From Odobenus rosmarus divergens (taxonomy: Eukaryota; Chordata; Mammalia; Carnivora; Odobenidae), in contig NW_004450461.1 of assembly GCF_000321225.1 (NCBI RefSeq), positions 280,626-344,625 of the forward strand: 64,000 nt of DNA, given 5' to 3'. The notes below the pieces were generated by a model. It searched no databases and was not told the DNA's origin. It saw only the letters and a program-made list of their open reading frames with translations. The stretch's first letter is position 1. Each line of letters opens with the position of its first letter. Positions 47,640-58,235 of the stretch are shown piece after piece. The translations under genes were made by a program, and so were the position numbers.

Positions 47640-48190
47640 ATGAGATTTAAGATCAGACACAGACTGAATTAAACTTACTATGTTACTATGTACTAGCTAA
47701 AACCTTGGTGCTATAGACTGGAATGTTTATGTCCCCCCCAAATTCATCTGTTGAGATCTTAACCCAGGAGGTTAAGGAGGTTGGGCTTTGGTAAGTGATT
47801 AGGTCATGAGGGCTATACTCTGGTGAAGAAGATTAGTCCCTTTTAAATGAGACCCTGAAAAGCTCTCTCACTCTTTCCCCACCATGTGAGGATCCAATAA
47901 GTTGGCAGTCTGCAATCTGGAAGAGGTCCCTCACACAAATTCAACTATGCAGACACCCTTATCTCACACTCCCTGTCTCCAGAACTAAAATGAATACATT
48001 TCTGTTGTTCAAAAGCCATTCAATCCATGACACTTTGTTATAGCAGCCTGAACTGACTAAGATACTTGGACATGTTGCCAAGTAACATGTAATCTTATAC
48101 ATATAAATGAAAAAAATGTACATAGTATTGTTATAAAGATTAAATGATATTGTATGTGAAAGTACCTGGCATATATATTGGTTACATAAA
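47640..48190 (+). mobile_element. MIR split by an MLT1 LTR
   Basis: The left piece (47640-47708) runs to ACTAGCTAAAACCTTGG. The right piece (48065-48190) begins CTTGGACATGTTGCCAAGTA and continues TAGTATTGTTATAAAGATTA and AAGTACCTGGCATATA. Joined, they follow MIR through its GTGACCTTGG core, which the MLT1 insertion split. Confidence 0.78.
47709..48064 (+). mobile_element. MLT1-type (ERVL-MaLR) solo LTR
   Basis: A 356-bp LTR starting TGCTATAGACTGGAATGTTT, then CCCAAATTCATCTGTTGAGA, GTGATTAGGTCATGAGGGCT, CACTCTTTCCCCACCATGTG, TTCTGTTGTTCAAAAGCCAT and ending GAACTGACTAAGATA (the terminal CA has mutated to TA). A 5-bp duplication, CTTGG, lies at 47704-47708 and 48065-48069, the length expected for ERVL-class integration. 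No internal gag or pol sequence is present. Confidence 0.9.
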
Positions 48191-49194
48191 TTTCCTTACA
48201 TAAATTTCCATTGTACCATTTGCTGCCTTATACGACCAGTTTAAATGTTTACCACATCCTTTTGAGGACAGGACAGCATAATCATTTATCCTCTATTTTT
48301 TTCTCTATCCAGCTTCATGACTTACATCTGGACTAATTTACATGAGATATGTTTCTATGATTGTCTGAAATTGATATACTCCTTAGAGAAACATCAGAGC
48401 TAATTAAGTCTAGATAAGGACATTCAGTATATTTAATAAGAAAGCCTCATTTTTTGCACAGTAAGGACAAATATTTAGTTTACATAATCATCTAATTTAA
48501 AGAGATAATAGCTTTGGGATAGGAATATCCTAGATTTAGTATTTTTGCCAAAATAAAAAACAAACATGTAGTACACATAATAATAATGTCAGCATCAACA
48601 GTAGTGACAGTGACTACTGGGCTAACTCTATGCGAGACATAGGGCAAGTAGGAGGATCACCCTTTTTCACAGTCCTTATGCTGAATCCTCTAATTGTGTG
48701 GCAAGCAAGGAGGTTAACAAAAGTCCTCCTCTGTTTATTCCCCAAAATGTATGATCATGGCATTTTCCTATGCAAGACAGATTTATAGAGCAATGTATCT
48801 TTTCCCTAGCCTGCTCATAATTCTTGGTTAAAGGCTGAAAATCCTATGAAGCATTGTATGTAATAAACCAAGTGTTTCAGATAAAGCATCTTTCCATTTT
48901 CCTGCATCAAGGTGAATGTCTTTAAATCAATTCAGTTACATTCAATAGAAATAATTTTTTTCAGTGATTATATGAAAAACATTAGCAGAGGTTAGAAGTG
49001 GTTGGATGGTGGTGTTCATAGAAACAGGAATTAGACATGGTCTTTGCATTCATTTTACTTCAGAAATTATCCATTATAGACATGTTACTAGAACCTTAGA
49101 CTGTTCTAGGCAAATTATGTTTAAATCTTTTTTAAGAAAAATGGAGAAGTTTAAAAAATTGAATATTAATTTTCAATTATAAAGATGGAATTTC
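48191..49194. other. Unassigned; possible MIR relic at 48595-48720
   Basis: Around 48595-48720, GAATCCTCTAATTGTGTGGC and AAGGAGGTTAAC loosely recall antisense MIR, too weak to call. The rest is AT-rich with no gene. Confidence 0.4.
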
Positions 49195-49376
49195 TTTTTA
49201 TTCTTTAAATTTTTTATTGTTATGTTAATCACCATACATTACATCATTAGTTTTTGATGTAGTGTTCCATGATTCATTGTTTGCGCATAACACCCAGTGC
49301 TCCACACAGAACGTGCCCTCTTTAATACCCATCACCAGGCTAACCCATCCCCCCCGCCCACCCCTCTTCCCTCTAG
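49195..49376 (-). mobile_element. Young L1 3' end, antisense
   Basis: The reverse complement reads TTCTAGAGGGAAGAGGGGTG, GTGATGGGTATTAAAGAGGG, GCACTGGGTGTTATGCGCAA, ACAATGAATCATGGAACACT and ends in an A-rich tail. It is very close to the copies at 1-97 and 40147-40465. The 5' truncation is at about 49376. A short repeat, GAATTTC, at both ends (49188-49194 and 49376-49382) may be the target-site duplication. Confidence 0.93.
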
Positions 49377-50239
49377 AATTTCATGAATGCATTTTTCCTT
49401 TGATATTTCTCTTGCCTAATCCTTTTCAAAATGAATTTCTTTGACCACTGCTACATAATTTATTCTTAGGGAGAGAAAAATAAAAATAAGTCATTTGATA
49501 CATATGGGCATTAATACAGCTCAATCAGATAGGATAAGCTTTTCTTTTTGTCTTTCAGAATCTGATTCCTAGAGAGATGTAGGCTATATAGTCTATTTTA
49601 TATAGATATGAAGCTGGGATAAAACTAAGCTATTTCATGTCTTATCTCAGCACTGATCAAATTTAGAATATGGATCCATACACCCAAGCAAAATGAGAAG
49701 TTAACTTAAATGTTTTCATTAAAAATGCCAAAAAAGATTATATGCCTAAACTAAAGGAAGCCTCTTAGATTAGTTGAATTATCTATCACTAAATAGCTGT
49801 GTGGGTTCAACACAAGAACTCTCCCAAATCTTGCTTCCTTCCATCCCTCACACTCCCTCAACTGCTTCTCAAATCCACTTCTCACTGTTTGCTGTAATTG
49901 TTGCTTGTTCAAATTCTAGTCCTTTCCTTCATCAGATATTCCTATGTCCTCACCAAATTTAGTAAATCATGTTGGTCTCCTTTCTTTCAAACTCTCCCAA
50001 TAGCATGTTCTTTCCTGGGCAGAGAAGTCAGAAAGCTTATGATAAATCAAATGTTGATTGGTTTTTCATACGGTATGTTTAAATAAGTACGCAACAAGGT
50101 GTTGTTCTTCTGGATTTTTATAAGTACTCCAGCATCCACATTGTGCAAGTCTTATGGAATTTGTATAGTGGTTACAAGCATCAGTGCATGATCTTGCATA
50201 GAGATGGGAATCTTGGAATTGGTTAAGCCAGACTAGATG
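49377..50239. other. Unassigned; C/T-rich L2-like stretch at 49790-50000
   Basis: 49790-50000 (CTTCCATCCCTCACACTCCC, ATTCCTATGTCCTCACCAAA) has the look of an L2 relic but lacks clear landmarks. Two short plus-strand frames overlap here with no domain. Confidence 0.35.
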
Positions 50240-50410
50240 GGATTTAGCTAGATAATCTAGGATAATCTAGGATGCTCTCCCTGTTTTAAGGTCTATAACC
50301 CTAATTACATCTTAAAGACACTTTTGGCATGAAAAGTAACATATTCACAGGTTTTAACAATTTGGGCAAAGACATCTTGGAAGGTTGGTGGTTAAGGCAG
50401 GGGCATTCAC
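50240..50410 (+). repeat. Mammalian interspersed repeat, family not named
   Basis: GATAATCTAGGATGCTCTCC, then CTGTTTTAAGGTCTATAACC, AACATATTCACAGGTTTTAA and CAAAGACATCTTGGAAGG follow a dispersed mammalian repeat known to me by sequence but not securely by name. Confidence 0.55.
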
Positions 50411-50698
50411 TTATAACCAGAATCAGAGTATAATAATATTCACCAAATAAATAATTTATTGCTAATAAAATTCAGCAAGTAAACACAGCGTCCTACTTGC
50501 TTTATCATTTTCATGTTAGTCATCAGGTTTAGATAATCAGTAGCAGGACTCTAATAAATGGTCTTTAAACCATTTAAATGTTCTTGTTTATACAAAAGAC
50601 AATATTACTGTAAAATAATTAGGAAACTTTGAATTGCATCTAAGTAAGGTGTGTTGTCATCTTATTTACACAGGAGCCATTTAGATTATGGAACATCA

Positions 50699-50808
50699 GA
50701 GTGCCTGCCCAGCTTAGACAGTAGAGCATGTGACTCTTGATCTCAGGGTTGTGAATTTGAGCCCCATGTTGGGTGTAGAGATTACTTAGAAATAAAATCT
50801 TAAAAAAA
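50699..50808 (+). mobile_element. Short tRNA-Lys-like SINE
   Basis: Only about 110 bases: TGCCCAGCTTAGACAGTAGA, GCATGTGACTCTTGATCTCA, GGGTTGTGAATTTGAGCCCC, ATGTTGGGTG, then TAGAGATTAC and an A-rich tail. Apart from scattered changes this follows tRNA-Lys(CUU) along its whole length, including a CTT anticodon and B-box-like TTTGAGCCC. It lacks the CT-rich body of the other SINEs. The duplication AT(T/C)ATGGAACATCA is at 50685-50698 and 50809-50822. I read it as a SINE and not a tRNA gene because of the tail and duplication. Confidence 0.92.
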
Positions 50809-50845
50809 ATCATGGAACATCATCATTTTAAACTCAGATATGTAT

Positions 50846-51454
50846 ATAACCTCAGCATTTTCAGAATGCATTGCTTAGAAATTATACAAAATATATATCC
50901 ATTTTAAAATGTCATGTGATTTTATTGCTTTCATGTTATTGTGATCATATGAAAACTGAGCATTACTTTTTTTCAGCGTTTCCCTTAACATAAAACTCAA
51001 AAGAAAGAAAGAGAAAGAAATCCAGATTCTACTTTAGATTTAAGTAATAAGACCTTTCTAATTTTATCATGTAATTATTTGCAGTCATTCAAATCAAATG
51101 CTTATCTTGCATATTATTTCACTTAATATCTTTAACAAAAAGAACTGTCAAATTAAATCTGTTTTCAAACACTTAATTCATCATCTATTTTTAAATTTTT
51201 AGTGTCACATATTGTTAAAATAAAAAGCATTTTTAAAAATGTTTAAAATTTTACCTTTCTTCTGTGATATGAAGATAGTATACCTGGTTTTTTAGCTATG
51301 GCCTTATTAAGCACGATTCAGTAGTAATAACTTTCTGGTTATCTCAGGAAGTCAGATTTGCTCCATCAACTGCAATATAGAAAGAAAGCTCTGAAAATAG
51401 AACATTAAAAAATTTGAGGTATATCAACTAAACTTTTTTAATTTTCCATTATAA
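50846..51454. other. Unassigned AT-rich sequence
   Basis: No gene or nameable repeat. Confidence 0.45.
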
Positions 51455-51470
51455 CCTTGAGAAACTTTTT

Positions 51471-51666
51471 TTTTAGGATTTTATTTATTTATTTGTGTGT
51501 GTGAGAGAGAGAACGAGATAGAGAGCAAGTGAGCATAAGCCAGTGGGAAGGGCAGAGGGAGAGGAAAAGCAGCAGGGAGTCCGATATGGGGCTCCACCCC
51601 AGGACCTAGGTTCATGACCTGAGCCGAAGACAGACACTTAATCAACTGAGCCACCCATGTACCCCT
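51471..51666 (-). mobile_element. Can-SINE, antisense
   Basis: Tail side TTTTAGGATTTTATTTATTT with a GTGTGTGTGA run, body AAGGGCAGAGGGAGAGGAAA, head side TGAGCCACCCATGTACCCC. Flanks CTTGAGAAACTTTT and CTCAAGAAACATTTT form an imperfect duplication. Confidence 0.93.
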
Positions 51667-51679
51667 CAAGAAACATTTT

Positions 51680-52619
51680 GACCAAACTATTTCATACTAA
51701 ACCTTAAAGAAAATACACTAATGTTAATTTTCAACATCTATGTCAATGGAAGGTGTTCTCTCAGCTACCTAACCTGTCTGGAACTATGGCCTTGTCTCTC
51801 TCCCAGAGCCTAAACATGATTAAAGCAATACTCAGTGATTACTTGATGGCTTTATCAGAGATGAGTTAAAGATCAACTGAAGTAGACCTACTCCTCATAA
51901 CCTTGCTTACAAGCCTCAAAGGAGCAGAACAGGTACATTTTGAGTATTAGTGTCTGAAATGGATCTTTATAAACTTACATATTACTCAATCAACAAATAT
52001 TTTATAAGTTGCTCCAATAAGCACTGATGAAGCCTGACAGAATTGAATTTTATATGGACTCTGGTCCTGATCTTTCTTTTTTACCCCAGTTCTTAGCAAG
52101 AGTAAAGAAATACAAATATCCACTTATATCCCTTTCAGCTTTATACCTCTTATCTATCCATTTAGCTACTTTCTCTGAATTAAGTCTATTTCCCCCAAAT
52201 ACCATTGTTAAACTTTACCCCTCCCTCCCCATGTCTCATCCTCATAGTATTTTTGGAAGTTTCTATGTCTTCATAGTAAAAGACTAGCCATTCTAAAGAG
52301 CCATCTGACATGAAGTCCTTCTAAGGGTTTTATCGTTCTCTATTTTGCTAAAAAGTGTGTTAGCAATTATGACTTATAGGCATAAAATCTCACAGTAGCA
52401 TTTTGAGATTACACAATAAAACAGATATTTACATCAGACTCCCCCTATACATCACTGATATTAACCAGTATCAAGCTTTACTAATAATTTTTAAGAATAC
52501 AAAAATTATGTGTCACAAATGAAACAGGCAAGTCCAGGACACCCAACACAGCACTGCAGCTTTTTTCCTTCTGCCATCAGTCTACTGTGATGTAGGTTAA
52601 CAGATGAGATCCATAAGTG
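51680..52619. other. Unassigned sequence
   Basis: No gene. 51985-52005 (TCAATCAACAAATATTTTAT) hints at an L2 or MIR edge. The 86-codon plus-strand frame at 52027-52287 shows no domain. Confidence 0.4.
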
Positions 52620-52690
52620 AGATGTGTAGTCACCTTATTTACACAGGAGCCATTTAGATCAAGGAAAATCACCATTTTAAGCTCAGATTT
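52620..52690 (+). repeat. Second copy of the segment around the short SINE (no SINE)
   Basis: CACCTTATTTACACAGGAGC then CATTTAGATCAAGGAAAATC then ACCATTTTAAGCTCAGAT matches the sequence on both sides of the short SINE at 50646-50698 and 50820-50845. Here the two sides are joined with no SINE and no doubled target site. It is either a local duplicate or two members of an old repeat family. Confidence 0.75.
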
Positions 52691-52968
52691 TGACAAGTTC
52701 CATGGTATTGTCCAGAGGTATTCTCCTCATAAGTTCTTAAATAAATCCAGATACCTGGGTCCATTCTGTTGAAAGCATTCTACACATAGAGACTATCTTC
52801 CTGGCAAAAAGAATTTAGGTCATTCACCAGGAAGTGTGTCATAAACATGTCTACAAAAAGACTTGACAGGTTCAGCTGTCTTACTATTTTCTTGTGAGTG
52901 TCTTACCCTCAGAATTTCAGAACAACTTTTTAACCATGTTATCATCCTGCTTTTTAAAAAGTATTCTT

Positions 52969-53113
52969 TTTTTAAAGGTTTTAGACAGAGGCAGAGGGAG
53001 AAGCAGGCTCCCCACTGAGCAGGGAACCCGACGCAGGACTCCATCCCAGGACCCTGGGATCATGACCCAAGCCGAAGGCAGACACTTAACCATCTGAGCC
53101 ACCCAGGCACCCC
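52969..53113 (-). mobile_element. Can-SINE, antisense, body-deleted
   Basis: Only 145 bases. TTTAAAGGTTTTAGACAGAG passes directly to GCAGAGGGAGAAGCAGGCTC, so most of the CT-rich/TTATTT part is missing. The head side is GAGCCACCCAGGCACCCC. Duplication TTAAAAA(G/A)TAT(T/C)CTT at 52954-52968 and 53114-53128. Confidence 0.95.
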
Positions 53114-53129
53114 TTAAAAAATATCCTTA

Positions 53130-53468
53130 CTGATTCGCCATTAAGACAAATAAAAACAAAAGCAAAGTTTATTTTATGATAGTAAATATTCTTAACAAAG
53201 TTTAGTTTCTTCCTCTCCCATTCTTGGCAATACAGTTTTTTACTGTATATTCCTATGGAAATTAACTATAAATATTTTCTCCCTGTGTGTTCCTAATACA
53301 TACTATCTTTGTGAATGTAGGGGCTCTAGAAAGAGAATAAACACAAGTGAATATAATTCTGATAAAATATTTTTCCAATATTTAATAACCATTGAATGAT
53401 TTTATTTTCTATGTTTAAGCATCAAATATCATCTTTATCTCTACCAACAGAAATAATTATTTAAAATA
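53130..53468. other. Unassigned AT-rich sequence
   Basis: No gene or nameable repeat. Confidence 0.45.
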
Positions 53469-53485
53469 ATTTTGGTTCTATGATT

Positions 53486-54945
53486 GACTTATTGCACTTA
53501 GCTTAATATCCTAGAGGTTCATCCACATGGTTGCATATGGCAGGATTTCCTTCTGAAACAGTGAATAATATTCCACTGAATTCATATGCCACATTTTCTT
53601 TATCCAATCATCTGTTGATAGACATTTATGTTGTTTCTATATCTTGGCTATTGGGATGCATGGGATGCAATGTATATTGGAGTACAGATATCTCTGACTT
53701 CATTTCTTTGGAAATATATCCAGAAATGTGATTTCTGTATCATATAATGGTTCTGTTTTTAATTTTTAAGAACCTCCATATTGTTTTCCATAGTAGCTGC
53801 AAATTTTAGATTCCCACTAACAATGTCTAAAAGTTCTAATCTTTTTCCCTTTTTTTTTCTTTTAAGTAGGAGCCCAATGCAGGGTTTGAACTCATGACCC
53901 CAAGGATCAAGACCTGAGCTGAAATTACTGAGCTTAACCGACCCAGCCACCCAGGTGCCACTAAAGGTTCTAATTTTTATGCATCCTTGACAACATTTGT
54001 TATTAGTTTTTTCATAATAGTTATCCTAACAGATGTGAAGTGATATTTCATTATGGTTTTGATTTGAATTTCCCTGATGATTAGTGATGTTGAACATTTT
54101 CTCACACACTATCTTTACATGTTGACCATTTGCATGTCTTTCTTGGAGAAATGTATATTCAAGACTTTTGTCCATCTTTGCTAAGGTTATTAGGTTTTTG
54201 TTTTGTTTTGGTGTGGTTTTGCTATTGAGTTGTAGGAGTTGCTTATATGTTTTAGATAGTAATTCCTTATCAGATATATGGTTTAGAAATATTTTCTTCC
54301 ATTTTGTAGGTTACCTTTTCATTCTGATGTTTCCTTTGATGTATGGAAGTTGTTTAGTTAAATGTAATCACATTTGCCTAATTTGGTATTCTTGCTTGTG
54401 CTTTTGATGTTAATCCAAGAAATAATGCTCAGTCTAATGTCATGAAGCTTTTGCCATATGTTTTCTTCTAGGAGTTTTACGCTTTCAAGTCTTATGTTTA
54501 AATCTTTAATCCATTTTGAGTTGATTTTAGTTTATGGTGTAAAATAAGGGTCCACTTTCATTCTTTTGCATGTGGATATGCAGTTTTCCCAACAATATTT
54601 ATTGAAGAGACTATCCCTTTCTTATTATATATTCTAAGTACCCTTGTTGAAGATTAATTGATCATAACCATTTATATGAAGTATCTAAAATAGTCAACCT
54701 CATAGAAACAGAGAGTAGAGTAGTGGTTGCCAGGGACCTGGGAGAGGGTGAATGAAACAGGAAGTTGCTCTTCCAAAGATACAATTTTAGTTATGCAAGA
54801 TAGATAAGTTCTAGTGATCTGCTGCACAACATAGTGCGTATAGTTAATAACATTGTATTTTTAGTGTTTTAAAAATTTTTTGAGAATAGATCTCATGTTG
54901 TTTCTCTTACTGTATTAAAAAATTAAAAATCATGAAATTAGGTTC
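53486..54945. mobile_element. L1MA-type LINE with inverted 5' part (twin priming)
   Basis: Left part (53486 to about 54670) is reverse-complemented ORF2: GGTTCATCCACATGGTTGCA, GTTGATAGACATTTATGTTG, TTTTGATTTGAATTTCCCTG, GTTAATCCAAGAAATAATGC. It runs from the ORF2 end at the left to more upstream ORF2 at the right. Right part (about 54676-54945) is sense 3' UTR: AATAGTCAACCTCATAGAAA, GGTTGCCAGGGACCTGGGAG, AGTTATGCAAGATAGATAAG. The two parts meet at nearly the same element coordinate. Flanks share GGTTCTAT (53474-53481 and 54951-54958) within a longer similar block. All this fits a single insertion with 5' inversion. Confidence 0.85.
53841..53960 (-). mobile_element. Short tRNA-Lys-like SINE, antisense
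   Basis: Tail side CTTTTAAGTAGGAGCCCAAT, then GCAGGGTTTGAACTCATGAC, CCCAAGGATCAAGACCTGAG, and head side CCGACCCAGCCACCCAGGTG. At about 120 bases it has no CT-rich body. Duplication CTAAA(A/G)GTTCTAAT at 53827-53840 and 53961-53974. It lies inside the twin-primed L1 and so is younger than it. Confidence 0.92.
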
Positions 54946-54963
54946 TATATATTCAAATGTGAT

Positions 54964-56280
54964 CATTTTAATTTTAAACATTTCTTTAAGAATTTTTTCT
55001 TAGTATACTAAAAATTAAAAAGCATAATATTCTTTTTAGTTGAAATTGAACATTACTACTGAGAAAATACCCAGTGGCTCTATGAATGTTAATTTACATA
55101 ATATGCAGAATTCATTTAATCCCTCATCAAGCAGTTCATTAAACTGAATATAATTTGTCTCAATTTGATAATGTCCATTGAATTAGGTAAAATTTTCATG
55201 CCTATGGACATTTAGATTCTTACCACTTTTTATTTGTTATTCTAGTATTGTATTATTCAAACTTCAAACATATGGTAGGCATTTTAAATGCTACCTTATA
55301 AAGATATACTAGGAAAAAATCTTTCATTTATGACTTTTTAGAGAGCCACGTTTGAACTTATAATGGTTACATCTGGATACAGATTTGACTCAAAATATAC
55401 CTAATGATTGATTTTTTTTAACTGAATGTAACCACTCAATAAAATATAATTATTCTTAAGATCAAATGTTTAAAGTTTATTCAGTCATCTTGTTAAAACA
55501 GTATTTTATGGGCCATTATAGTTTTAAAGTAAGATGTCCTAGAATCAGTTATCAATCTTTGCACATTTGCCTGGGGATACATCATAACAAAACAATGTAC
55601 TTAAGATAATTTCAAAGCATATTATTAAATCTTGTTAATTGTTACAAAGGACTGAAGATTTACACACGTACTTTTTTAGCAAAAATGTTTCAGCAGTCCC
55701 TTCTAGCTTTTCAAACAGTATTGAGTGACTGAAAGCAGTAAAGATTGTTACTCTTTCCTTTCTGATCCTGAATATATGCCTAATGAATAAATTTACTCAG
55801 TTGATGTCTTCCTAATGATAGCTATATGAAAAACTAGGTAGACACATGGACACAATTAAATTATCTAAGTTCTTACAGAAAATTATAGATTCAGAAAAAT
55901 TGTAAGATATTAACATTATCTTGAAAAAATAAGTAAAGAAGAAGAAAATTAATAGATTAGATAGTAACTTCTTGCTAGAATGTTGTAATTATGTTGTCTT
56001 TTATTTCTAAATTTTAAAATTTAAGTGGATATGTATAGTTAGAATGGCCTCCCATTATTTCATCCATATAAATTATAGTTAACTCCTACAAGACATGTCC
56101 ATTTTACCAGGAAATAATTCTTATTTAAATAATCTTTTATTATAGAGAAGTACAGATTATTCTTTCAAATATCATGTTATTTTCTGGAAACTAAGTAGGT
56201 TTTAATAAAAAGTGTATGGGCTTTGGATTAATCTTAAAATATACTCAAATTTTATTTTTTTAATTTAGTACTTGATTTGT
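54964..56280. other. Unassigned AT-rich sequence
   Basis: No gene or nameable repeat seen on either strand. Confidence 0.45.
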
Positions 56281-56296
56281 TAGTGATGTATTTATT

Positions 56297-56394
56297 ATTA
56301 TATTATGTAAGCTCTACACTCAAATTGGGGCTTGGATTCATGACCCCAAGATCAAGAGTTGCACACTCTATCAACTGAGGCAGCTGGGTGCCCC
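56297..56394 (-). mobile_element. Short tRNA-Lys-like SINE, antisense
   Basis: Reads GTAAGCTCTACACTCAAATT, GGGGCTTGGATTCATGACCC, CAAGATCAAGAGTTGCACAC, TCTATCAACTGAGGCAGCTG, GGTGCCCC. The reverse complement again carries an ACTCTTGATCTTGGGGTCAT anticodon-arm region. A perfect 16-bp duplication, TAGTGATGTATTTATT, lies at 56281-56296 and 56395-56410. It is the clearest insertion of this short class. Confidence 0.94.
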
Positions 56395-56454
56395 TAGTGA
56401 TGTATTTATTTTAGGGCGGATTTCTTCTTTTTTTTTGTTAAAAGATATCCTTGA

Positions 56455-56667
56455 GGGGCCCCTGGGTGGCTCAGTTGGTTAAGCGACTGCCTTCGGCTCA
56501 GGTCATGATCCTGGAGTCCCGGGATCGAGTCCCGCATCGGGCTCCCTGCTCGGCGAGGGGCCTGCTTCTCCCTCTGACCCTCCCTGCGCTCACGTATTTC
56601 TCTCTCTCTCTCATTCTCACTCTCTCAGAATAAATAAATAAATCTTTAAAAAACAAAAAAAAATCAA
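56455..56667 (+). mobile_element. Can-SINE, near-consensus, young
   Basis: GGGGCCCCTGGGTGGCTCAG, CTTCGGCTCAGGTCATGATC, GGGATCGAGTCCCGCATCGG, several intact CpG, AATAAATAAATAAATCTTTA and a long A-rich tail. A perfect 15-bp duplication, AAAAGATATCCTTGA, lies at 56440-56454 and 56668-56682. It stands head to head with the short SINE 60 bases upstream. Confidence 0.97.
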
Positions 56668-56682
56668 AAAAGATATCCTTGA

Positions 56683-58223
56683 TTTAAATGTGATTATTTG
56701 AGTGAGATGCATAATAGCTAAAAGACTAATATATGGAGTTATCAATAAATGATAATGTTGTTTTAATTTATTAAGTTTTATTGAGCTAATATGTTCTGTT
56801 TTATTTAGAATAATTCTTTCTTGAAATTTGTGGAAAGAATAATTGATAGAAATAAGGATTTTTAAACTAAAAATTATATTAAAATGCCAATAAACATGTT
56901 TTCATTTATCTTAAATTTCAGTTTTCACAGATAAATATATTTAATCATATATTATCATTCCATTATGAATATGTATACAAGTACACACAGACATACATTA
57001 TGTGTATGTACATTGAATAAGCCATTTACATTGCTCATTATTAAGTTGGTGTAACTATATAACCTTGGTAGAAAACTTAGGCAAATCTCATGTATTTTAT
57101 GTGTACTTTTAGGAAACAGATCTGGTTTCACTTTCTGTTACAAAAGTTGAGTTGCAAAGAGAAACTCAATAATTAATTAGAATGTCCAGTCCAAGATAAC
57201 GATCAATGTCTAAAGTTGATTCAACATTGCATTATCTTCCCCAGTGTAAGCCTGCTGCAGGCTGGAAGTCAGCATGGGGAAAGAAGAACTTCAATTTCTC
57301 TTCTATTCCCACATACATCTACTTTTGAGAGGTGTTTTGTTTGTTTTGTTGTTGTTGTTTTTTATACTGTCAGGTCTAGGATAGGAGGTTTAGAGGAATG
57401 CTAAGATGTTAATTGCAGAGGTTGCTTTCTTTGTACTCCCTGCGCCTGGCAGATGTTTACCACTGAGTTTTTCATGGAACCACTAGAGATTCCTGATGGC
57501 ATGATTCTCCAACTGAGATTACTTTTACCCCATTTAACTCTACTGCTGGTTGTTGCTTCTAACTAATCCTAGTATCCAGCATTCTCTCTTCAACTTTTTG
57601 CTGCTGGAATTGCTCCTTGTACTTAAACGGACATATTTGATAGGATTCAATATGTCCTTGATCTCAGTTCTTTCTCCTGTCTGGTATACATCTTGCCCAT
57701 GGACCAAACCAAAGAAACTGGGGAAATAGAAATATTAAAAATTATTCCCGCTTTGAAAAACTCTGAGTCCAAGAAAGCCTATAGTGCTTCCTTCTATCTT
57801 GTTTCCATGCATGAACTTAAGTATGAATTCAGCACCAATCCTCTGTGTCTCAATCACAGGAATATATTTCAAAGCACTATGGAAGCCTTTCTTATCAGAG
57901 CTGAGGTGATGAATGAGCACACTTACTCTACACACTATGTGGGACTCCTAGCAAACATGATGAGGCAATAGCTGCCTCCAGTGTATTTCCTTCCCTTCCC
58001 TTCACTACAGGCTTTTTATTCTTGAAGTGATGAATGTAACTGAGAGTTCACGAAATGGGTTCTCAGACATTTCCCGTTCTGCAAACAGTGATCTGGCTTT
58101 GAAATTTCATATTTTTTGAAATCTTGGGGCCTGATGAAATTCAGTATTAGTATTGTTTATACATCTATACATCAACTTGGACTACTGAACTTAGACAGTT
58201 TCATCTGTTACTATATTGCATTA
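56683..58223. other. Unassigned; more complex patch 57210-57990
   Basis: 57210-57990 is less AT-rich than its surroundings and holds a (GTT)n run near 57340-57362. A 92-codon plus-strand frame lies at 57693-57971 (start MPMDQTKETGEIEILKIIPA) with no domain. An antisense frame of 66 codons overlaps it. I see no matching splice sites and no family, so I do not call it a gene. Confidence 0.35.
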
Positions 58224-58235
58224 AAAATAAGGTGT

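Noticed and set aside
47709..48064. A complete endogenous retrovirus
   Set aside because: Only a solo LTR is present, with no internal coding sequence on either side.
50699..50770. Functional tRNA-Lys gene
   Set aside because: The tRNA-like sequence is followed by an A-rich tail, has mismatches in both stem and loop positions, and is flanked by a target-site duplication, so it is a SINE copy.
57693..57971. 92-codon plus-strand frame as a gene
   Set aside because: No domain, no splice or promoter signals, and an overlapping antisense frame of similar size. Kept only as a finding about the surrounding block.
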